Positions 10,561-19,998 of a stretch of DNA of 64,000 nucleotides are shown in pieces. The position numbers and the translations under genes were made by a program. The notes below the pieces were generated by a model that saw nothing but the letters and a program-made list of their open reading frames with translations, was not told the DNA's origin and ran no database searches. The first letter of the stretch is position 1, and every line of letters starts with the position of its first letter. This stretch comes from Talpa occidentalis (Eukaryota; Chordata; Mammalia; Eulipotyphla; Talpidae). The DNA is taken from contig NW_023601543.1 in assembly GCF_014898055.3 (NCBI RefSeq), positions 59,543,566-59,607,565 of the forward strand. The letters are read 5' to 3'.

Positions 10561-11890
10561 TTTGAATAGTCAGTGAACTTGTGCGTAGTAGGAAAGATTT
10601 TCAAGGTCACTCATTTCATTTCAACACGTATTTTCAATATGTAGTTTCCACTTTGCAAGAAAATATAACCTACCAGTTGAATTCATTTAAATGGTTTCAC
10701 ATAAACTTCAACACACTGGAATCAAACCAGCAGTGAGGGTGCCTCTATCTGCCTGTCTGCATTATAGGACAAAATTCTTCTCTCTGGAAACCATGGACAC
10801 ATGACATCCAACAGCCTTCTCTGCAGATCAACTGAGTGAGGTCATCAGTTTGAGACTGAATAAATGCTGATAAAGGTCAACTTCTTTCTTATTTATTAAA
10901 AAATATACTAACATTTTCTTCTCATACACCCATAGATTATCTCATGTACCCTAACTCAGAAACTCTTGGACTAGAAAGTAAAAAAGCAAAAGAACACAGA
11001 TAGAATGCAATTTCAACTCTGAGCACTCCCATGGAATTCACTCACAACAGATAACAATATACTGAGCATAAAGTGAAGCTATGGAAATGTAATTACTTCT
11101 GAGGCTGAAATAATCCTTTGGAGAACAGACTGGCTGCTTTCTGTTAATTTGTCAACTAGTAAGTTTCTATGTCTCCTTGTATGTTGTGTTATGACTATCT
11201 TCTAAATACCACATTCCACTGTCAGCTTGATATTTAAAACCAGCTGGCTTCACTCCATCACCATCCATTATATTGCATTGTTTTACAAGAAATTTGATTT
11301 CTCTGGCAGCAGACATGTTGATTATAAAGAAAACGATTTTCACATGTTGTTATGTGGATCTTTAAAATATATTTATCTCAGACAAAGAAGATGTTAACAT
11401 TGAAACAACTGGATTTATTAAAATAGCTTATAGATTTTTACATGCTGCTACAGTCTCTCAAGATGATTTCATTTTAAATATTTTTTAAATAAAATTTAAA
11501 ATATCAGCCTTGTTGGTTCAGATGCTTGCAGGGGAATTGGCACATGATACTTTCTCATTCAGAATAATCTTCTGTTGCTAAGAGACTTGCATATGCTTAG
11601 GGCTGACTTAAGATCATTGGTAGAAAATATACTTAGAAGCTAATATATGAGTGGCCATTTTATACAAAGAATCTTGGTCAGACATACTTTCAGAGACAAG
11701 GTATCTTCTTTTCTTTTTGATGGCAGTGGCACATCAAATCCTAAATTTAAGCATCATTCATCATGGTCAACTTGATGCAGTATTCAGGGTGACAATGACC
11801 CTGTTAGAGCCAGAATTTTCCTTCTAAATCCTAAATATTTATCCTAATACAGAATGAATAAGAAAATGCATGCACTTATCCATACTGACA
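10561..11890. other. Non-coding unique DNA
   Basis: About 1.3 kb without long frames, recognisable repeats or RNA genes. Composition is ordinary AT-rich mammalian intergenic. Confidence 0.5.
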
Positions 11891-12237
11891 ATATTAGTCA
11901 TGTATTACTGCATAATAAATTGCCACATAAATTTGTAGCTTAAAACAACACATATTTATTGCTTCTGTGGATTAGGAATCAAAACAATGCTTTGCTGGAT
12001 TCTCTGCTTCAGGGTCCTTCATCAGGCTGCACTCAAGATGCCAACCAGTATTGAAGTCTCATCTGAAAGCTCAACTAGGTAAGGATCCACTTCCAATCTC
12101 ATGATATGATTGTGGTGAGGATTCAGCTGCCTTTGGGTTGCTGCACTGAGGATCCAAGTTTCATCTTAGTTATTAGCCAGAGGTCACCCAGAGTTCCTTG
12201 CCACATGGGCATTGTAAACAAGTTATCTTGTTTTATT
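11890..12237 (+). mobile_element. Ancient mammalian interspersed repeat (LTR-like)
   Basis: The phrases 'attactgcataataaattgc', 'agcttaaaacaacacatatt' and 'ttgcttctgtggattaggaa' belong to a well-known old mammalian repeat type, which I believe to be LTR-derived; I am unsure of the family. A second, related piece lies at 34857-35160. It is non-coding. Confidence 0.45.
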
Positions 12238-12605
12238 AAAGCATGCAGCAAAGAGGGCCTCCCCGGTGGCGCAGCGGTTGAGCGCTGGGTTGCGAAGCTG
12301 CCCGCACCTCTGCAGCACCGGTTCGATCCCCGGCTGCTCCCCGGCCACCGGAGGAGGGTCCCACATGGCGCGCAGACCTCTCCTGCCGCCCGCTGCTCCC
12401 CTCAGCAGTGTACTTCAGTCCTTCTGCCTGCTCTGCTCCCCGCTCTGGCTCTGGTGAATTCTCTCACCCTCCGCGCTTCTGACTGTACCCAGTCCTTGTA
12501 TAAATAAATAAATAAATAAATAGATAAATAAATAAATAAATAAAAAATAATAAAATCTTTAAAAAAAAAAAAAACCTCTTAAAAAAAAAAGCATGCAGCA
12601 AAGAG
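12238..12605 (+). mobile_element. Very young T+ SINE with perfect 18-bp duplication
   Basis: The body starts GGGCCTCCCCGGTGGCGCAG at 12255. The A box is near 12266-12277 and the B box (GGTTCGATCC) at 12320-12329, as in a Pol III type 2 promoter. The tail is a long AAAT repeat with AATAAA, then TCTTT plus A's, a CCTCTT linker and another A run. AAAGCATGCAGCAAAGAG is repeated perfectly at 12238-12255 and 12588-12605. The perfect duplication and CpG-rich body make it one of the youngest insertions in the window. Confidence 0.95.
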
Positions 12606-12839
12606 AGTGGATAGCAAGATGGAACTTACAATCTCTTATAATGTAATCACAGAAATAACATCTCCTCATGGTTAAGAAAGTGAACTGAAGCAAGTTACTC
12701 AAGGAAAGGAGATTATACAAGGCTATAAATACAAAGAGACCAGAATATTTGTAAGCTATTTTAGAAAGCTGCCCAGCTCACTGAAACCCCAGATCCCGCT
12801 ACATTTCATCATGGCCACTATCAGCCTTCTCATTTCTTA
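12606..12839. other. Non-coding DNA
   Basis: Short unique interval; nothing recognised. Confidence 0.5.
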
Positions 12840-13127
12840 ATATACATGACATTCACATAAAAAATAACAACAAAACCCACAACAAAACAAAAAAAAATTA
12901 AATAGACAACTATAAATCAGAGACATTCTGCAGGGGAGAGGGAGGTAGAGGGATCAAAACGAGGCCAGGAAGAGCACAAGGGACTATGGTGATGGAGCAC
13001 GGTTGAACTGGTGGTAGAAATTCTATGGGGACTACACCTGAGAAAAGAAAGCAAACATTGTTCAAAAGTGAACATTGATGTAAAGTATATATAACTAAAT
13101 AAATTATAAAAAAATAAAAATAAAAAG
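12840..13127 (+). mobile_element. L1 3'UTR fragment
   Basis: Only the 3' end of an L1 of the older subfamily is present: 'agagacattctgcagggg', 'gagcacaagggactatgg', 'ctatggggactacacctgag' and an A-rich tail. The same 3'UTR is seen at 15680-15950 and 53860-54090, and in reverse at 5828-6060 and 38680-38830. Confidence 0.75.
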
Positions 13128-14150
13128 TCTTTTTTGCTTACAAGTAATAAGCAATGTACTGGTGAATTCAGCCAGATTCAGATAAAAAAAGATTGACAAA
13201 TAAGGTTTTAGACCAAGCGTTTTTATTTTCCAAATCTAGATATCAGTACATGTTTTTCTTTCTTATGATCCCTACCACTAAGAGAGTCTATTTTTCTGCA
13301 ATTTAAAGTAAAAAAATTAAAATGGAAGATAATATTTTCCAAATAGATGGTGCCACATGATAGCTACAAATCAGGAATGTGTCTCTAGCTTCCATTAGCA
13401 AACTTAAAGACTAAGTATACTGGAATGACTAGCTTGGTTTTGGTTTCTCCAATAAGAAACTTTAAACAAATATTTTAATACAGTTTTTTTTTTCCAGGGA
13501 GGCAAAATTTATCAGGGGAGTGGAACAATGAGAATGGAAGCAAGTGCAGTCAATAAAGAGTATATTTTTAAGCTCCTTACCACTGTGGCAACTGGGGCCA
13601 GTTCCAGTGAGGAACAGTGAAAAATCATACCTTATAGTTACAATAACTAAGGGTGAGAAAGCATTTATTCATTAACTAACCATTATCATCGGTTGAAGAC
13701 TTTCTAGAAGCATTAACTCTCTGACATTTTATGCTTACTGTGTGTGAAGGTCGAGCATGTTCTCCCAGACAAAGGGGTAGAAATGTCCTCTGGCAGAGTC
13801 ACAGATGTGTTCACAGTAAGCAACCTTCAGCATGGAGAGGTGAGTGTGGAAGAAATACAGATGGAACACCAACAGCGTCTACTACAATCACTATAACTGA
13901 AGAGCTGCTGGGAGACAACCCAGTCCTTTCCCTGCTTTCATCAAGGGTTATACCTTAAAAAAAATTCATAACTACTTATAAGATAACTGCTTATAAGATA
14001 AGCAGTTCTTATTTCATTTAAGTTCCATCACACATTCCTGGTCATGGAAGGCAAGTGGTAAGATAAAACTATGATGTGTAGGACAAGAAAGCTATGAAAC
14101 TCTCCCCAAAGAGCCTGTACCTCCCCCAAAACAGCCACATGCCAAAGAAT
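13128..14150. other. Non-coding unique DNA
   Basis: No supported gene. A 75-codon frame (13731-13958) has no recognisable features. A short inverted repeat (ACTGCTTATAAG/ATAAGCAGT, about 13985-14007) could form a small hairpin. Confidence 0.45.
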
Positions 14151-15340
14151 GAAACTAGAGCACTATCTCACACCATACCAAAAAGTTGACTCAAATGGAT
14201 TAAACACTTGGATCTAAAAGCTGAAATCATAGAATACATGGAAGAAAATAAAAGCAAAGTATTCCATGACATTGGCTTCAATGATATCTTTGGGGACTTG
14301 TCTCCAACAACAAAGAAAACAAAAGCAAAAATAAACAAATGGGAATACCAAACTAAACTAAAAAGCTTCTGCACAAAGAAAGAAAATGTCATGAAAATGA
14401 AAGGTGTGATACCAAACAGGAGAAAATATTTGCACATCATATATCCAACAAGGAGTTACTATACAAGGTCTACAAAGAACAAATGCAATTCAACAAGAAG
14501 AAACCAACTAAGCCAATCAAAAAACAGGCCAAAGAGCCATATACACTTCTTCAAAGAAGACATAGAGATGGCCAGCAGCCTTATAAAAAAGTGTTTATCA
14601 TCAGGGAAATTCAAATCAAAACCACTCATAAAAATAACCCATATCTTAAAGACCAGAAAGAAGCTTTGGCAAAGACATGGAGTAAGAGGAACCCTGTACA
14701 CTGTTGGTGGGAATTAGACTGGTAAAGCCTCTATGGAAAACAGTATGAAGTTTTCACAAAATATTAAAAATAGATCTACCATATGTTCCAGCAAGACCAT
14801 ACCTAGATATCTATCCAAAAAACAAAAACACTAATTCAAAAGGATATATGCACCCTTATGTTCATTGCAGCACTGTTTACAATAATCAAATTAAAATACA
14901 ACCTATGTGTTCAATGACAGATGAGTGGATAAAAAATATGTGGAATATATACAAGTGGAATACTGCTCAATTATACTAGAAAAGATGAAATCTTGCCACT
15001 TGTGATAATATGGGTAGAACTGGAGATTATGCTAAGTGGAGTGAGTCAGAATGAAAAAGATAAATACTACATGATTTCACTCATATTGGAACATAAAGAA
15101 ACAAAATAAAGGAACAGACAAAACTAAACCAAAATAAACCCTAGAAATTGACTATATAATTGAGACTACCAGAAGGAGAAGGTAAGAGGTAGAAAACAAA
15201 GTGGGGAGGGGCCCTCATGGACTATGGTGGAGGGTTGTTGGTGCTTTAGTAGTGGGAATGGTATGATCACATACACCTGAGGAGGTGTGAATCTATACCC
15301 TTAAGCCATATACAGTGTTGTAAAAATAAAAAAAAAAATC
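14151..15340 (+). mobile_element. Old L1 ORF2 C-terminus and 3'UTR
   Basis: Plus-strand ORF2 with partial frames 14208-14717 carrying 'LDLKAEIIEYMEENKSKVFHDIGFN'-like and 'RHRDGQQPYKKVFIIREIQIKT'-like segments, then a cysteine/tryptophan stretch and a 3'UTR with 'catggactatggtggagg' and 'tcacatacacctgagg', ending in A's near 15340. Multiple frameshifts; pseudogene. Confidence 0.82.
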
Positions 15341-15679
15341 ACAATTTTTAAAAAAATCAAAAGTAATGGTTCTAAGTAGCAATATTCTAATGTCTTTATC
15401 CATCACTGGACTGCACAGCGCCCCTGGAAGATCATTGATTATTTTACAGGCTGCAGAGCATCAATCAAGTAATGATAGGTCACAAAATCCTCAAGTTACC
15501 CTGGGAGGCTGTCTGATTATATTAGCCATTGAATAACTTAGAAGGTAGTAGTGAATCACATTGACCCTCCTCATTGAATTCTAAGAGAGATTTCTGGACC
15601 ACATCAGTCCCAAGGTATTAAGGTACCCCAGGGATGGCCTTCATCAGATCCAAGATAAAGGGATCTCTGATTTTTGAAG
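15341..15679. other. Non-coding DNA
   Basis: Unique-looking interval; no gene or repeat that I can name. Confidence 0.5.
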
Positions 15680-15955
15680 GGAAAGAAAAATATCAGATGG
15701 TTTCACTTATAGGAGGAATATAGGGAAATCAAACAAGGGATCAAGAAAAAAAAAAACTAGCAGGCAAAAGAGAAATTGGAGACATTCCGCAGGGGAGAGG
15801 GAGGGCGAAGGATCAGAACAGGGGAAGGAAGAGCACAAGGGACTATGGTGACAGTTCACAGGTGACTTGATGGTGGGAATTCTGTGGGGATTATACATGA
15901 GAGGAACAACAATGTAAAAAGTATATATATAAATAAAAAAGAAAGAAAAAAGAGA
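15680..15955 (+). mobile_element. 5'-truncated L1, 3'UTR only
   Basis: It begins at the very end of ORF2 ('atcagatggtttcacttata') and continues through the older-subfamily 3'UTR ('gacattccgcaggggagagg', 'gcacaagggactatggtgac') to an A-rich tail at about 15935-15955. I could not define target duplications with confidence. Confidence 0.8.
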
Positions 15956-17532
15956 TTTCACATTTTTTAATCCCAAGACACATTTCATGGACAATGTAAA
16001 TTGGAAAATATAATTAGCAACAGGCACAATCTGATAGTCATGCATTTTTCCAGCCACCTGAGTAGTAACTGGTACCAAGTTATAACTGAAGTATATAATT
16101 CCCAAACAAAATGAGATTTTTCATATTTAAATTAAAGCAGTGTTTAAAGGCACTGAAAAAATGATTAATAGATCCCCAAAGACAGGGTCTTATTTAATTT
16201 CCCTATAAATCTCTAGTCAGTATTTGGGATGATAAATAGGTGTTAAAGAAATGTATAAATGGCTTAGTTTAATTCTCCTTTAATGCAAAAACTATCAGTA
16301 AGCACTTCTTTGAAATAGAAGGAATTTTCAAGTACCATGTTGGAATGAAAGAGTTAAAAATTAAACAGATTTCTTCAATGAAAAATTTCTCAGAGGCTTT
16401 AATGTGTCAAGTTGCACTGTAATTCATTGCACTAGGGAGATGGCATATGAACTTTTTTAACCACTAAACTCTTCCTCCACCCCCATCTCCAAGGAGCATT
16501 TTTTAAGGATTTTCAGACACTCTAACCCTTAAAGGTTGCTTAATACTTGAAACATATAAATAATAGCAAAACTGATTTGCTGTAGGGAGAGTCTAACAGA
16601 AAGTTGTGGAGATAAGTGAGAAGGGAATATAATAATTTAGTGTTCCATATTAACTGATTTTGACTACTGATTAAAATTAGATTCCATAACACAAAGGAGT
16701 CTGGAATAGTTTCCCAAAACATGAGACATCCTTGCTGAAAATTAGATCTTCTCCATCTTTGGATCCTAAAACCAGCACTCCCCTTAGACAGGAGCAACCA
16801 CAGTCATTCACCTGGGGCTCCCATCAATAAGGAGACTCACACTTCAGACTTGAAAGTTTAGAAGATCCTATTCTAGATCTCCTCCAGTTTTGCCCTCTGC
16901 ATCAGGCAAGTAGTCCACAGGATCAAAAGGATGTGTTCCCTCAGAGTCACAGTCCTTCCTTCTAAATCAAGTTCTGGGTCTCAGGACCCTGAAATTCCTT
17001 GTCCAAAGATAGCTTTCTTGCTCAAGGAAATCATGTGAAGAATCAATAGCAATGCTAGAAAGATTGATACTTATTCTAGTAAAATTACCTGCATTTTCTC
17101 TTCATTTCCACAATTATTGATTATCAGCTACCAGTGCTATTTTCAAGATTTATCCCTAACCTCTCACTGTAATGCTTGCCCTCACATTTTGCAGGGATAT
17201 ACAATAGAAGCTCTCATGTTCATGGCCATCACATTTATGCGAAACACAACCGAAAAGAAATTTTAAAAGTTCTCTGAAGAAGTACTCTTTGTTACACAAC
17301 ACCTGTGCATTAACTCACAAGGAATCATTGAAAAATTAAGCAGATGGCTTCAGCCAATAGGCCACAATGGGATGTCAGGAAATATCAGGACTCTGCCCAC
17401 TGGATGACCTTCTTCTAGCCTATATTAAGCCTGAAAACTGAAAAATGGGGGTTTCAAAAGGATAAAAAGTCATGATGGACTGCAGCATTGGGATCCTGTC
17501 CAGATGCAGTAAGCCATGATTCCTGAAGGAAG
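15956..17532. other. Non-coding unique DNA left of the full-length L1
   Basis: About 1.6 kb without supported genes or named repeats. An 85-codon minus-strand frame at 16540-16797 shows no recognisable domain. This is the pre-insertion flank of the full-length L1. Confidence 0.5.
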
Positions 17533-17546
17533 AAGACAGCCACTGA
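17533..17546. repeat. Left target-site duplication of the full-length L1
   Basis: AAGACAGCCACTGA is identical to the word at 24004-24017 just after the L1 poly-A. The pair fixes the element's 5' and 3' ends. Confidence 0.95.
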
Positions 17547-18856
17547 GAAGGTGGGCGGAGCAACATGGCGGCGAGGAGACGCTGCGAGTAAGATCTCCCA
17601 TTAAAAAAAGTTAATAGGGAGGAAAAGCGGCAGGTCCCAGTGAGAACTGGGACACGGAAGATAAACGGACGACTCCAGCAAACTGCCCGAAGAAGAAAGT
17701 TGCCATAAAAGAGGACGAGAAGGGAGGGAAGCGCAGAACCCTGCTCCCCTCCCCCGCCCACAAAGTCGGCACTCTCCGACCGGCAGAGAGGAGGGAAACA
17801 ACAAACCAAAACGGCCAACAAGAAAAACGGACACAGCAAGCGGGACTGGGAGTGGAAAGGAACTATTGCAGCCACCACACCCCGTGAACGGGAGCTGAGG
17901 CGAACCCTGCAGGATCCGCCGCGGAGGTGAGCTCCAGGCTCCATTAAAGAGAGCCCCGCCCCCCAGGAGGAGACCAGCACCAGCACACAGCCCCGGCCGC
18001 CCGGTAAGCTTGCGCGGAAAGTGGCGCGGATCCAGACCGGATCGCAGCTGCCCAGGTCCCCGCGCCTGCGACCTAGGCTTGCGGGGAGACGGCGGAGGCC
18101 CTCCCTGAGTGAGCAGGAACAAGGCGCCCAGGCAGGGGAGCGGGATTCAAAAGGCGCCATTCCCGCGCCACTGATCTGGGCTACAGCCCGCGTCCTGGAA
18201 CTGAGGGCTTTGGAACTGAGACCCGGGGCACGAAATTAGGGGCGTGGGTTCCCCACGACGGTGGGGCACAAGGCAGACACAGCACCCCAAAGCCGTTGAG
18301 GTGTACCCTACCATCCCCGCTCTGCTCCCTGTCCCACGGGGTGGAAAATCAGCTCCCCAAGGGCTCTAGGAGAGATCTCTGGCGCCACCTAGCGACTTGA
18401 CCCCAGCACAGGCTACTGAAGGAGCTAGTGGCCAGCTGGGGAGTTAGCCCACACCTGGCTCCTTCCGAACAAGTAGTCTGAGCCCACAGGAGAGCGAGCA
18501 CCCACAGCCGGGGCAGACCAGGCGCGCAGAAGAGTGTGCCTGAGACCAGAAGCGCAGGGAGTGTGTCCCACATCACCATTTTAGAACAGGGACATTTCTT
18601 CAGTAAAGACTACCTGCAGAAGGCTTCCTCAGGAGCCAGAGGTGAGCGGGGGAAGTTCGCCCACGCCAGACCCCCTCTGGCCTGCAGTCCAAGCCCAGAG
18701 GGGAGCAGGAACCCACCGCCGGGGCAGACCAGGCGCACAGGGGAGTGTGTCCCCACATCGGCATTTTAGAACAGGGACCTTTCTCCAGTAAAGGCTGCTT
18801 GAAACTGACAGATGACTCCTGGAAGAACCAGAGGGGAACAGAGAAGCCCACCCAAG
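17547..18856 (+). promoter_or_regulatory. L1 5'UTR internal promoter with tandem duplication
   Basis: This is the most GC- and CpG-rich stretch of the window. Near the 5' end is AACATGGCGGC (about 17562-17572), which fits the YY1 site that in other mammals positions L1 transcription start. Two diverged copies of a unit of about 180-210 bp follow: 18481-18529 matches 18692-18740 (49 bp, GCCGGGGCAGACCAGGCGC core), and 18562-18616 matches 18746-18800 (CATTTTAGAACAGGGAC core). The promoter role is inferred from position and L1 family knowledge. Confidence 0.8.
17561..17572 (+). promoter_or_regulatory. Putative YY1-binding site at L1 5' end
   Basis: CAACATGGCGGC contains the ATGGCGGC core, 15 bp inside the mapped 5' end. 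Human L1 has a YY1 site at nearly the same place (AAGATGGCCG). Binding here is inferred. Confidence 0.6.
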
Positions 18857-19810
18857 ATGCCGGCCAGTCCCAACAACACAGTGTCCCAACGCATACGGCA
18901 AATTAGAAAACAGACAGTAGGGAGGAGAAGAACCACACGCAACCTAGCAACTCTCCAGAGAAAAAGCACACCACAAAAAGAAAGCCAGCCCCCAGATTGC
19001 AAAGACAATAACTTGGAAGAATTTCTGAGCCTTCCAGAAAGAGAATTTAAAATTGCCGTGATTAAAAAACTGACAGAAGTCATAAAGGAAAACAATGATA
19101 AGGGAAAAATAATCAACGATCAGAAGAATGCAATTGAGTCCCTAGAGAGGGAAAACAATGGTCAGAAGAAAGAAATTGAGTCCCTAAAGAGGGAAGTAAA
19201 AGAAATGCAGGAGATCAAAGAATTAATGGAAGAACTAAAGAATTCTGGGAAAAGCAATGAAGGCAGAATAGATGAAATGGAAGAACGAATAAGTACACTT
19301 GAAGACACAGAAATAAAAAGAACCAAAACAGAAAAGGAAAGAGAAGTACGAAGGAAAAAGAACGAAGAAAGACTTCGGGAACTATCTGACTCCATGAGGA
19401 AAGGAAATATAAGAGTTATAGGAATACCAGAAGGAGAGGAGAGAGATGTAGGAACAGAGAAAATATTCAAAGAGATAATTGAAGAGAACTTCCCAAATGT
19501 GAAGAAGGAGCTGAAAATTGATATACAAGAAGCAAGAAGAACACCAAACTTCCACGACGAAAGGAAAAATACAGCAAGACACATAATAGTAAAGCTCCCA
19601 AGAATCCAGGACAAGGAAAAAATAATGAAGCTGGCAAGAGGGAAGAAACAGATAACATTCAAAGGAAAACCAATCAGGCTGACATCAGACTTCTCCGAAG
19701 AAACACTACGGGCAAGGAGAGAGTGGAGGGACATAGTCAACAGACTCCAAGAAAACAGATGCCAACCAAGAATACTCTATCCCGCAAAGCTCTCCTTCCT
19801 CTTTGAATAA
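18857..19810 (+). CDS. ORF1: L1 ORF1 protein, RNA-binding nucleic-acid chaperone (intact)
   Basis: ORF1p coats L1 RNA as a trimer in the cytoplasmic ribonucleoprotein and acts as a chaperone during target-primed reverse transcription. Starting at 18857 the frame encodes 317 residues, against about 340 in human L1. I prefer this ATG because it has A at -3; an in-frame ATG at 18812 would add 15 residues but has a weaker context. In order: a basic N-terminus (MPASPNN...RQIRKQ), a Lys/Glu-rich coiled coil (about residues 45-155) containing a 14-residue duplication (89-102 and 103-116), an RRM from about residue 184 (NIRVIGIPEGEERD), and the conserved C-terminal domain (FKGKPIRLTSDFS, ARREW, QPRILYPAKLSF) ending in FE-stop. 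No stop or frameshift interrupts it. Function in this copy is inferred. Confidence 0.93.
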   Translation: MPASPNNTVSQRIRQIRKQTVGRRRTTRNLATLQRKSTPQKESQPPDCKDNNLEEFLSLPEREFKIAVIKKLTEVIKENNDKGKIINDQKNAIESLERENNGQKKEIESLKREVKEMQEIKELMEELKNSGKSNEGRIDEMEERISTLEDTEIKRTKTEKEREVRRKKNEERLRELSDSMRKGNIRVIGIPEGEERDVGTEKIFKEIIEENFPNVKKELKIDIQEARRTPNFHDERKNTARHIIVKLPRIQDKEKIMKLARGKKQITFKGKPIRLTSDFSEETLRARREWRDIVNRLQENRCQPRILYPAKLSFLFE

Positions 19811-19998
19811 AGAATATGGACCTTCCCAGACAAACAGAAACTCCGGAATTTCATTGCAACTAAACCCCCACTCCAAAAAATATTACAAGGAGTCCTAAAG
19901 CCAGAACCTCAGAGGGACGAATAACAATGAAAGAAGGCCAAAAAAAAAAAAAGTTATTAAAAGAATAAATAAATAAAATCAAAGGAAAGACAAACACA
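19811..19998 (+). other. L1 inter-ORF spacer
   Basis: About 190 nt between the ORF1 stop and the ORF2 ATG, longer than the roughly 60-nt spacer of human L1. It holds the residual 'ctccaaaaaatattacaagg' block and an A-rich run near 19940-19980 just before ORF2. Confidence 0.7.

Noticed and set aside
19162..19740. 192-codon minus-strand open frame over L1 ORF1
   Set aside because: It lies entirely inside the intact ORF1 and is a shadow of its A-rich, stop-poor codon use; no L1 protein is known on this strand.
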